Below, piece by piece: positions 1-5,291 of a stretch of DNA of 5,291 nucleotides (the stretch's first letter is position 1; each line of letters starts with the position of its first letter). Source of the stretch: Pseudomonadota bacterium (lineage in GTDB: Bacteria; Pseudomonadota; Gammaproteobacteria; Burkholderiales; Casimicrobiaceae); assembly GCA_029571495.1 (NCBI GenBank), contig JAKPSO010000772.1, forward strand, positions 1 through 5,291. Direction: 5' to 3'. A program made the position numbers and the translations under genes. The notes under the pieces were generated by a model. It was given only the letters and a program-made list of their open reading frames with translations. It did not search any database and was not told where the DNA came from.

Positions 1-508
1 CACCTTCGCCACCGCCCGCCGCGACCAACCGTATCACTTCACTCGCTTGGGCACGTTCATCGAACGCGCTGACAACACCGCGCGGATTTTGAACGTGAAA
101 TACGCCGAGGAAGCGCCAGACAATTTCGAAGAGAAAGAGCAAGACAAAGAGACCGACTACTACCGACTCTCGGCCGTGTTGCGCTCTGTTTCCGCGCTCG
201 AAGCCTATCGTGACACGTATCGCGATGTGATCGACGCACGGCGCGTCGCAGAGATCATGATCTTCGATCCGAAGCTGCCGCGCTCACTGCGCTACTGCCT
301 CGATGAGACGATGCTCGTGCTACACGAATTGCCCGAAACCAGCGGGCGTATGGCTCGTCGCATCGCAGCCGAAATCAATGTACGCCTACGCTACGGCACG
401 ATCGATGAAGTCCTCGAATACGGCCTAAAGCGCTATCTCGCGGATTTCCTGCAAGACATGGTGCGCCTCGGCAATGCTGTCAACGCAGCGTACATGGAGC
501 TGCATTAG
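1..508 (+). CDS. Alpha-E domain (DUF403) protein, C-terminal part
   Basis: The open frame runs from the window edge (first full codon at base 2) to TAG at 506-508, giving 168 residues plus stop. The family is usually a little over 300 residues, so about the C-terminal half is present. The diagnostic segment HFTRLGTFIERADNTARIL, continuing into NVKY, matches the conserved alpha-E signature (RLGxxIERADNTARxLDVKY). The rest is all-helical and acidic/arginine-rich, with no signal peptide or membrane segment, so a cytoplasmic protein is expected. An apparent TTG start at 47 lies inside the conserved motif (the Leu of RLG) and is not the true start. In many proteobacteria this family sits beside a circularly permuted ATP-grasp protein and a transglutaminase-like protein; such partners would lie upstream, off the window. 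Its biochemical role is not established. It converges with the minus-strand gene ending at 518 and is probably unrelated to the efflux locus. Confidence 0.9.
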   Translation, partial: TFATARRDQPYHFTRLGTFIERADNTARILNVKYAEEAPDNFEEKEQDKETDYYRLSAVLRSVSALEAYRDTYRDVIDARRVAEIMIFDPKLPRSLRYCLDETMLVLHELPETSGRMARRIAAEINVRLRYGTIDEVLEYGLKRYLADFLQDMVRLGNAVNAAYMELH

Positions 509-516
509 CGCTGCGT
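483..516. repeat. Inverted repeat at the convergent gene ends; possible two-way transcription barrier
   Basis: ACGCAGCG (483-490) and CGCTGCGT (509-516) are perfect 8-base complementary arms around an 18-base loop. The loop includes the TAG stop of the alpha-E gene, and the right arm fills almost the whole 9-base gap before the stop of the minus-strand gene. The position between convergent genes suits a bidirectional terminator. However, neither strand has a U-tract after the stem and the loop is long, so a classical intrinsic terminator is not supported. The arms may be a chance product of the GC-rich coding end. Confidence 0.35.
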
Positions 517-517
517 A

Positions 518-1225
518 CTAAGGCAAGAACGCTGGCGACAACAAACGTAGGCCAATCGAGAACCAGCGCGCGTTGTCACCACTGCCGATCTTGTTGCCAT
601 ACGTCGTGTCTATTTGCACGCGATCTGGCACGATCCAAAAGCGCAGACCGAGCTGGTAATACGATTCGCGCGAGACTTGTCCAAACGCCTCAGCGACGAA
701 CCCTATGCGCTTGTTGATCTGCGTCTCGGTACCGAGACCCCACGTGGCGCGCGACTTGCCCGTCTCACCTTCGCGCAACCAACCGGTGTTAGTGTGGGCT
801 GTGAATTTGTCGTCGACAAACGAGAAGCTCAACGGCACATTGACATAAAAGTCGCGCGCTTCACTGCCCGACGCCGCCGTATGGCGTACGTGCCCAACCG
901 TGGCCGCAGCACCCCAACCGTTAGTCTCCAGTGGCTTGACCAAAAACTTCCCCTGCAGCACCAGATCCGAAGACTGCGAACCGTCTTCGCGAAGCCTGCC
1001 GCCGCCCGTCGTAAATTCGATTCGTCCTGTGAAGTTGCAACCAGGTAACGCCCACAGCTCGGTGCGAGTTTTCTCGCGGCGCACCCACGATTCGACTTGG
1101 CAGGACTTGTCGTCGACGATGCGAGCGTCGTCGGTGATCATGGGGCGGGCGGCATACGCACTCAACGCTGCGCAAAAAGTGCTTGTAACGGCCACGCAGC
1201 GTAAGAGAAATATTGGGGCTTTCAT
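518..1225 (-). CDS. Unassigned exported protein, probable small outer-membrane beta-barrel
   Basis: This is a complete 235-residue frame from ATG (1223-1225) to TAG (518-520). I cannot assign it to a named family. The N-terminus is a clear Sec signal peptide: MKAPIFLLR, then a hydrophobic stretch, with a likely cleavage after AYA at residue 25 (AYA|ARPM). The mature part is built of alternating polar/hydrophobic, aromatic-rich stretches separated by Gly/Asp/Asn turns. Examples are residues 86-112, 125-150, 160-183, 188-210 and a final RWFSIGLRLL at 220-229. This pattern suits a small outer-membrane barrel of about 10-12 strands. Two cysteines in the mature protein (C42, C63) could form a periplasmic disulfide; no lipobox is seen. 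It lies 53 bases downstream of the sensor kinase on the same strand, so it is probably the third gene of the regulator-kinase operon. No strong Shine-Dalgarno precedes the ATG. Roles such as a porin-like accessory or an envelope sensor partner are guesses. Confidence 0.85.
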   Translation of the reverse strand: MKAPIFLLRCVAVTSTFCAALSAYAARPMITDDARIVDDKSCQVESWVRREKTRTELWALPGCNFTGRIEFTTGGGRLREDGSQSSDLVLQGKFLVKPLETNGWGAAATVGHVRHTAASGSEARDFYVNVPLSFSFVDDKFTAHTNTGWLREGETGKSRATWGLGTETQINKRIGFVAEAFGQVSRESYYQLGLRFWIVPDRVQIDTTYGNKIGSGDNARWFSIGLRLLSPAFLP

Positions 1226-1278
1226 CTATGAGATTCTAAGCGTCAAAACGCAGAAACAGGCGTTATGCGACGGTCAGA

Positions 1279-2751
1279 TTACAACGCACTCGAGGGTGCG
1301 CTCGAATCGCGCGCAGCGAGTCTGACCGAAGCGCGTAGACCGCCCGATTCCACATTTTGGAGTGTGAGCGATGTCCCCATCAGTTCGGCGTACCGTGCAA
1401 CGATGAAAAGCCCCAAGCCGGTTCCACCGCGCACGGCCTCGATGTTCGCGCCACGCGCCCAGCGCGATCGTTCTTCAGCGACTTTCGCATCAATGCCGGG
1501 ACCATTGTCGGTGACGCTCAGGGTCACCGTTGCGTCAGTCTCGTTTGGCGAGACTCCGATCAAAATTGTTCTAATGCCGCCGCTCGATGGTCGACCGTAA
1601 CGGAGCGCGTTGTCTAGCAGATTGGTGAGAATGCCGACGATCAAGCTTTCGTTGCCCTTCACGAATACAGGGTGGTCGAGCCCAAGCACTGAGAGATCAA
1701 TCGCGCCTGCGTCCACTTGCGGCAGAACGGCGAGCACGCATTTCTCGACGGACGCGGAGAGATCAACGCTCGTAAGCGCAACGGTGTCGCGCGCCTCATC
1801 TGCGAACGCTAGGGCGAGCAGTTGGTCAATCAGATGGCTCGCGCGTCCCTCACGCTCTAGGATGGCGGCGAGCTGCGCGCGCCAAACGTCAGGGGGGCTC
1901 GACTGCCGAAGGCCGTACTCGGCCAATGCGCGAATGCCCGCGAGCGGGTTGCGCATTTCGTGCGCGACATTGCCCGCGAATTCGCGCTGCGCATTGATGC
2001 CCGCACGCACTCGCTCGAATAGCGCGTTCGCTGCCTGCGTCACCTGCACGACGTCGCGCGAAGATGCGTCAACCACGATCGGCGACAAGTCCGCCACGTC
2101 ACGCGCTTGCAAGGCGTGACGGAGCCGGCCGAGTGGCGCGAGGTCACTGCCAATGGCGCGCCGCAGCCACGCGCCGAGCAACAAGAACAAGAGGACTTCA
2201 GGCACCACTGCGTACAAAAGCAGTTGCTGGATGAGCTTGGTGCGCGACTGCACCGTCTGCGCAATGGTGATCCGCCACGGATGCTCTCCGGTCGGAAACA
2301 AATCGACGGAGCGCAGCGACATGCCCTCATGAAATTGGTCTGACAAAGCATAGAGCCCGTTGCCATCAGCCGCTCGCGTAGTTTTAGGTGGGCGATCCGC
2401 CACCATCCACGGTGCGTTGTTAGCGACCACATTGCCATTCGGGTCGCGCACGGCAAAGAACACCCGCTCGGATTGATCAAACAACACCCAGGCCAATTCG
2501 CGCGCCGAAAGTTCCAAGGTGGGTTTGCCGCCTTCCACACGCACGTGCGCAGACAGTGCGTATGCGTCGTCCACCAATGCACGGTCGAACGCCTGCTGCG
2601 TAAAAATCATCGCAATTTGAATGATGATGGCGGTGCTGGTCAACCACACCAAGAACACGGGTAGCAGTACGTGCACCAACAAGCGTTGGCGCAGCGTGGC
2701 AGTCGTCGCCGCTGAACTTGGGTCTTGCTCGACGCGCGTTTCTTCGCTCAC
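1279..2751 (-). CDS. Sensor histidine kinase, TctE/QseC-like, with 2CSK_N-type sensor region
   Basis: This is a complete 490-residue inner-membrane kinase that should autophosphorylate and pass phosphate to the regulator encoded just upstream. The order is: cytoplasmic tail; membrane segment about 25-50; periplasmic region about 52-172 resembling the 2CSK_N domain of TctE-type kinases; second membrane segment about 174-197; degenerate HAMP-like linker to about 250; HisKA with phospho-acceptor H264 in AHEMRNPLAG; and an ATPase domain. The ATPase domain has its N-box at 377-386 (NLLDNALRYG), G1 at 415-420 (DNGPGID) and G2 at 442-447 (GGTGLGLFIV). All catalytic landmarks look intact. The start is GTG at 2749-2751, which overlaps the regulator's TGA as GTGA. 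No other Met occurs before residue 48, inside the first membrane segment, so this start is well supported. No good ribosome site precedes it, so translational coupling is likely. The periplasmic region has no cysteine and only scattered His/Met, so the signal cannot be read from sequence. Confidence 0.95.
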   Translation of the reverse strand: MSEETRVEQDPSSAATTATLRQRLLVHVLLPVFLVWLTSTAIIIQIAMIFTQQAFDRALVDDAYALSAHVRVEGGKPTLELSARELAWVLFDQSERVFFAVRDPNGNVVANNAPWMVADRPPKTTRAADGNGLYALSDQFHEGMSLRSVDLFPTGEHPWRITIAQTVQSRTKLIQQLLLYAVVPEVLLFLLLGAWLRRAIGSDLAPLGRLRHALQARDVADLSPIVVDASSRDVVQVTQAANALFERVRAGINAQREFAGNVAHEMRNPLAGIRALAEYGLRQSSPPDVWRAQLAAILEREGRASHLIDQLLALAFADEARDTVALTSVDLSASVEKCVLAVLPQVDAGAIDLSVLGLDHPVFVKGNESLIVGILTNLLDNALRYGRPSSGGIRTILIGVSPNETDATVTLSVTDNGPGIDAKVAEERSRWARGANIEAVRGGTGLGLFIVARYAELMGTSLTLQNVESGGLRASVRLAARDSSAPSSAL

Positions 2752-3422
2752 GATTGTTTAGCGTCCGGTTCCAAAAGATAGCCGAGGCCGCGCAAAGTGC
2801 GGATCGTGGCACCGCTGCCAGCGAGTTTGCGGCGCAAACGAGAGATGAACGCTTCAAGCGCGTTGTCGCCCAGCGCGTCGTCGAGGTTAGAGAGTTTGTC
2901 CGAGAGCTTTCGTTTGCTCACCACGCGGCCGGGTGGATTTGCGAGCTCCCATAACACCTCATACTCGCGTGCGGGCAGCTCAAGCGGCGCATCGTTCACA
3001 AACACGCGCGCAGTCACGCGATCAAACCTAAGCGCGCCCACCTCCACGATGTGAGTTCCGCCCTGCGCACGCCGCACCAGCGCGCGCAGCCGCGCCTCCA
3101 CCTCGTCAAGTTCAAACGGTTTGCCGAGATAGTCGTCGGCCCCAGCGTCGAGTCCCGCGATGCGCTCATCGGTGCGGTTGCGCGCCGTCAGCACCATCAC
3201 TGGCGTCCGATCACCGCGGTTGCGCGCCCTGCGTAGGCCATCGAGCGCATTTCCGTCGGGCAAGTTCAAGTCAAGCAAGATTGCATCGAAAGGTTGGTAC
3301 TGCCAGAGTTGTTCGGCGTCCGCGAGTTTCGACGCGATATCGACGCGGTGTCCCGCCTCCGCAAGACTGCGTGAGAGCATTTCGCGCAGAACCGAATCGT
3401 CCTCTACAACCAAGATTCTCAT
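2748..3422 (-). CDS. OmpR-family response regulator (QseB/TctD/CzcR-like)
   Basis: This is a complete 224-residue DNA-binding response regulator, the usual length for the family. The receiver domain (about 1-118) shows the acidic pocket D8/D9 (VVEDDS), phospho-acceptor D51 (LLDLNLPDG), T79 (VLTA) and K101 (GKPFE). All key residues are present, so phosphorylation should be functional. The C-terminal winged-helix domain (about 125-217) has the expected LPAREYEVLWEL segment, the recognition-helix region around 187-200 (NALEAFISRLRRKL) and the wing ending in RTLRGLGYLL. It is the first gene of the minus-strand operon. Its TGA overlaps the kinase GTG by 4 bases, which identifies the two as a cognate pair. 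It is transcribed divergently from the CzcC-like gene, and the 136-base spacer between them is its most likely target. ATG at 3420-3422 is the natural start because MRILVVEDD is the canonical N-terminus. No Shine-Dalgarno is seen just upstream. Confidence 0.96.
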   Translation of the reverse strand: MRILVVEDDSVLREMLSRSLAEAGHRVDIASKLADAEQLWQYQPFDAILLDLNLPDGNALDGLRRARNRGDRTPVMVLTARNRTDERIAGLDAGADDYLGKPFELDEVEARLRALVRRAQGGTHIVEVGALRFDRVTARVFVNDAPLELPAREYEVLWELANPPGRVVSKRKLSDKLSNLDDALGDNALEAFISRLRRKLAGSGATIRTLRGLGYLLEPDAKQS

Positions 3423-3431
3423 AAGAGTGCA

Positions 3432-3462
3432 ACTATAAATCCGCCGCGCATTTAGTCGTCAA
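3432..3462 (-). promoter_or_regulatory. Candidate sigma70 promoter for the regulator-kinase operon
   Basis: Read on the minus strand, TTGACG (3457-3462, 5/6 match to the -35 consensus) is followed after a long 19-base spacer by TATAGT (3432-3437, 5/6 match to the -10 consensus). Transcription would begin at about 3425, only a few bases before the ATG at 3422. That would give a nearly leaderless message, consistent with the missing ribosome-binding site. The spacer is 2 bases longer than ideal, so the promoter may be weak or need activation. It is predicted from sequence only. Confidence 0.45.
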
Positions 3463-3500
3463 GGAGGCGCTGCTTCTCGTCGTGCCTGCGGTCATCGCTG

Positions 3501-3515
3501 GCTAAGTCAGTTAGC
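3501..3515. repeat. Short inverted repeat GCTAA-N5-TTAGC in the divergent promoter region
   Basis: GCTAA (3501-3505) and TTAGC (3511-3515) form a perfect 5-base dyad around GTCAG. It overlaps the 11-base-period direct repeat that starts at 3506. It could be part of an operator for a dimeric regulator, but arms this short occur by chance. Confidence 0.3.
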
Positions 3516-3521
3516 GGTCAG
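3506..3521 (+). promoter_or_regulatory. Candidate response-regulator binding site (11-base direct repeat)
   Basis: GTCAG occurs at 3506-3510 and again at 3517-3521, so the half-sites start exactly 11 bases apart, on the same face of the helix. OmpR/PhoB-family dimers bind head-to-tail to half-sites with this period. The site lies in the spacer between the regulator gene and the efflux gene. It falls where an activator-dependent promoter would have its -35 region: a weak -10-like GATAGT sits at 3533-3538, and no good -35 hexamer is present at the matching distance. I infer that the regulator of this window binds here and activates the efflux genes. The repeat is short and unproven. Confidence 0.45.
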
Positions 3522-3546
3522 GCAAGAAATCGGATAGTTTGAACAT

Positions 3547-3550
3547 GGAG
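3547..3550 (+). promoter_or_regulatory. Ribosome-binding site of the CzcC-like gene
   Basis: GGAG at 3547-3550 lies 8 bases before the ATG at 3559-3561, which is good Shine-Dalgarno spacing. It supports this ATG as the start and contrasts with the other starts in the window, which lack a clear site. Confidence 0.7.
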
Positions 3551-3558
3551 TTCATCAC

Positions 3559-4842
3559 ATGTTAGCTATACGATTGCGTTTTCTGCGAGAGAGCCTAGTC
3601 GTCTCGGCAGCGCTTGCAACCATCACCTTCACGTTCAGCGTGAGCGCTGAACCAACGCTTCGTGACGTTTTGCAGTCCGTGCAATCGGGGCTCGAAGTGC
3701 GCCTCGCGCGCCAATCTGAACGAGGTGCAGAAGCGGACATCGCGACGGCAGATCACGCGCCAATGCCTGTGCTCTCGGGCAAAACTTCGCAGATTGATCT
3801 GCAAAATGGCCTCGGCGCCGGCGATCCGCTGGGGCGGAAACGCATCGACAAGTCGATCGGCCTCGATTGGACGTACGAACGCGGTGACAAACGCGCGCAC
3901 CGCACACGCATCGCTGAGCGCACGCTGGCCGCTACCCAAGCCGACACCTCGGAAACGACTGCGCAGCAGATGCTCGCCGCACAAGCCGCTTATTTCGATT
4001 GGCTCGCGGCGCGTGAACGCGTGCGACTCATGCGCGAAAACGTTGAACTGGCCAATGTGGCGTCACGGGGCGCCAACACACGTCTGCGTGCAGGCGACTT
4101 GTCCGCACAAGATGCGCTGCGCGTGGAAATCGATGCTCAGCGCGTCGACGCCGATTTGCAATCGGCAGGTCTCGACTTAGAGCGCGCCGAAATAGCGCTG
4201 GCGCAATTCATCGCACGAGGCGATCTGACGGCATCGCGTGCTGGCGCGGTGAACTGGCCGTCACTTCCCACGATGACTTTACCCGACGCTGATGCAACAG
4301 TCGTCCTGATCGCCGAACGTGCCGACGTGAAGGCGGCACAAGCGCGCCTTGACGCTGCACGGTCAGGGCTCGATGGCGCGTTGGCGTTACGCAAAGCCGA
4401 TCCGACGTGGGGCGTATCGTTCGATCACTACCCAGGGACATCCAACCGCCTCATCGAATTGCGCGTGCAGATTCCGCTGACGATTGGATACAACTACCAA
4501 GGCGAAATCGGCCGCGCACAGTCGGACCTCACACAGGCCGAGTTGACGGCAGAGCGCGTGCTTCGCGATGCTCGTACGGAGCGTGCTCGACTGGCCGCCG
4601 AAGCGCGCGTGAGTCGCGAGCGTGCGGAAAGATTTGCGAACGACATCGTGCCGCGTGCAAGCACGGTGCTCAAACAAGCCGAATTCGCGTTTGCGCGCGG
4701 TGCGATCCCGTTGACGGACGTGCTCGATGCACGTCGCACCCACCGCACGACTCAACTCGACGCGCTCGCTGCGCGCGCCGACGCCTCCAAGGCCGAAACC
4801 GCACTCATCCTGCGCACGCGCCCCGAACTTCTTTTGCGCTAA
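3559..4842 (+). CDS. TolC-family outer-membrane efflux protein, CzcC-like
   Basis: This is a complete 427-residue protein, the usual size for CzcC/TolC channel proteins that form the outer-membrane exit duct of a tripartite RND pump. A Sec signal peptide ends at VSA|EP (about residue 30). There is no lipobox cysteine, so unlike many CzcC/OprM relatives it is not a lipoprotein. The two-repeat OEP structure is visible: the first repeat contains LRAGDLSAQDALRVE (176-190) and the second ARGAIPLTDVLDARRT (379-394). These are the conserved turns between the long periplasmic helices. The segment ERGDKRAHRTRIAE (107-120) corresponds to the E-x-GGKR-xxR stretch typical of CzcC-type proteins. Ala/Arg/Glu-rich coiled-coil helices occupy about 130-220 and 320-415. 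It is the first gene of the plus-strand operon, has a good ribosome site, and is followed after only 3 bases by the adaptor gene. The CzcC-like signature suggests a heavy-metal efflux subclass, but the exported substrate cannot be fixed from this protein. Confidence 0.92.
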   Translation: MLAIRLRFLRESLVVSAALATITFTFSVSAEPTLRDVLQSVQSGLEVRLARQSERGAEADIATADHAPMPVLSGKTSQIDLQNGLGAGDPLGRKRIDKSIGLDWTYERGDKRAHRTRIAERTLAATQADTSETTAQQMLAAQAAYFDWLAARERVRLMRENVELANVASRGANTRLRAGDLSAQDALRVEIDAQRVDADLQSAGLDLERAEIALAQFIARGDLTASRAGAVNWPSLPTMTLPDADATVVLIAERADVKAAQARLDAARSGLDGALALRKADPTWGVSFDHYPGTSNRLIELRVQIPLTIGYNYQGEIGRAQSDLTQAELTAERVLRDARTERARLAAEARVSRERAERFANDIVPRASTVLKQAEFAFARGAIPLTDVLDARRTHRTTQLDALAARADASKAETALILRTRPELLLR

Positions 4843-4845
4843 TTT

Positions 4846-5291
4846 ATGAAACCATCACACGCTTCGATGTTGTTGTCGGTTGCGGTCGCAATCGCACTCA
4901 CGGCTTGCTCCGAACCACCGGCGCCGCCCGTTCCCGAAGTCGCTACGGCAGTCATGCAAGGCTCGCAATTGCGCTATCCGGCGAACCATCCGCAGTTAGC
5001 GCTGTTAAAACTCTCTGATGCGCGGCCATCGACGGCGGTGACGCTGGAATTGCCTGCCCGCATCATTTGGAATGAAGCCCGCACTCAGCGCATCTACGCG
5101 CCCCTCGCAGGACGCGTGACCGCAATTCGCGCCGATGTAGGACAAGCCGTGAAGCCCGGCACCGTGCTCGCCACGCTTGCCTCGCCGGATTTGGGTCAGG
5201 CGCAGTCTGAGGCTGCACGTGCGAGTATTGACGTGCAGTTGGCGAATAAGACACTGAATCGGCAGAAAGAACTCCTTGATGCCGGCGTCCT
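4846..5291 (+). CDS. RND efflux periplasmic adaptor lipoprotein (CzcB-like), N-terminal part
   Basis: The frame starts at ATG 4846-4848 and runs off the window end, showing 148 residues of a protein usually of about 350-420. The N-terminus is a lipoprotein signal: a short basic start, a hydrophobic stretch, then the lipobox LTAC with C21 as the acylated residue. A Pro-rich linker follows. The segment NHPQLALLKL and a beta-rich stretch ending LPARIIWNEARTQRIYAP lead into the lipoyl-like domain (about 88-125), with APLAGRV, VGQAVKPGTVLATL and SPDLGQAQSE. The start of the alpha-helical hairpin (LNRQKELLDAGV) comes last. This order is standard for membrane-fusion proteins of the CzcB/CusB type, which link the inner-membrane pump to the outer-membrane channel. 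The ATG lies 3 bases after the preceding stop and has no ribosome site of its own, so the two genes are co-transcribed and probably translationally coupled. No His-rich metal-binding N-terminal extension is present. A CzcA-like pump gene is expected downstream. Confidence 0.92.
   Translation, partial: MKPSHASMLLSVAVAIALTACSEPPAPPVPEVATAVMQGSQLRYPANHPQLALLKLSDARPSTAVTLELPARIIWNEARTQRIYAPLAGRVTAIRADVGQAVKPGTVLATLASPDLGQAQSEAARASIDVQLANKTLNRQKELLDAGV

Noticed and set aside
47..49. TTG as a start codon for the alpha-E protein
   Set aside because: The frame continues upstream to the window edge, and this codon is the conserved Leu of the RLG motif.
1247..1264. Weak hairpin AACGC-N8-GCGTT between the kinase and the exported-protein gene, followed by TT on the minus strand
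   Set aside because: A 5-base stem with a minimal T-run is too weak to call a terminator. It does not argue against co-transcription.
1226..1278. Possible separate promoter for the exported-protein gene (TTGACG and TAGAAT on the minus strand)
   Set aside because: The two hexamers are only 2 bases apart, so they cannot act as a -35/-10 pair, and no other -35 fits at 16-18 bases.
614..1325. Plus-strand open frames (614-1048, 900-1325) opposite the exported-protein gene
   Set aside because: Their composition is that of antisense shadow frames. The minus-strand frame has a signal peptide, strand pattern and operon context that explain the region.
1610..2119. 169-codon plus-strand open frame opposite the kinase
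   Set aside because: It is a Ser/Arg/Ala-rich antisense shadow of the HisKA and linker region, whose motifs are intact on the minus strand.
4407..5018. 203-codon open frame overlapping the channel and adaptor genes
   Set aside because: It is Arg/Ser/His-rich with no recognisable motif, overlaps two well-supported genes in another frame, and is a typical shadow frame in GC-rich DNA.
1..5291. CRISPR arrays, tRNA/rRNA genes, insertion sequences, toxin-antitoxin or defence genes
   Set aside because: No regularly spaced repeats, cloverleaf-like sequences, transposase motifs or terminal repeats were seen. Nearly all bases are accounted for by six ordinary genes.

Overview
This window comes from a moderately GC-rich (around 60% by eye, not computed) Gram-negative proteobacterium. 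The gene families and the style of the efflux proteins fit Betaproteobacteria, probably Burkholderiales or a relative; that placement is an inference from protein style, not a search. Coding density is very high. No RNA gene, mobile element, CRISPR array or plasmid feature is visible. The only intergenic stretch longer than about 60 bases is the 136-base divergent promoter region at 3423-3558.

Layout. (1) 1-508, plus strand: the C-terminal half of an alpha-E domain (DUF403) protein, cut by the window edge. (2) 518-1225, minus strand: an unassigned exported protein that looks like a small outer-membrane beta-barrel. It converges on gene 1 with only 9 bases between the stop codons. (3) 1279-2751, minus: a TctE/QseC-type sensor histidine kinase. 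(4) 2748-3422, minus: an OmpR-family response regulator. Its stop overlaps the kinase GTG start by 4 bases. (5) 3559-4842, plus: a TolC/CzcC-family outer-membrane efflux protein. (6) 4846-5291, plus: the N-terminal part of a CzcB-like lipoprotein adaptor for an RND pump, cut by the window edge. The inner-membrane RND pump gene presumably follows outside the window.

How the genes work together. A regulator-kinase pair and a tripartite RND efflux operon are transcribed away from each other from one short region. The usual reading of this layout is that the two-component system controls the pump operon and perhaps itself. The spacer supports this: it holds an 11-base-period direct repeat (GTCAG-N6-GTCAG, 3506-3521) of the kind OmpR-family regulators bind. 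The repeat lies just upstream of the weak predicted promoter for the efflux genes. The least explained gene is the exported 235-residue protein that appears to be the third gene of the regulatory operon. Overall this is a well-organised but largely recognisable envelope-stress or metal/organic-toxin efflux locus. I see no clear sign of a wholly new system.
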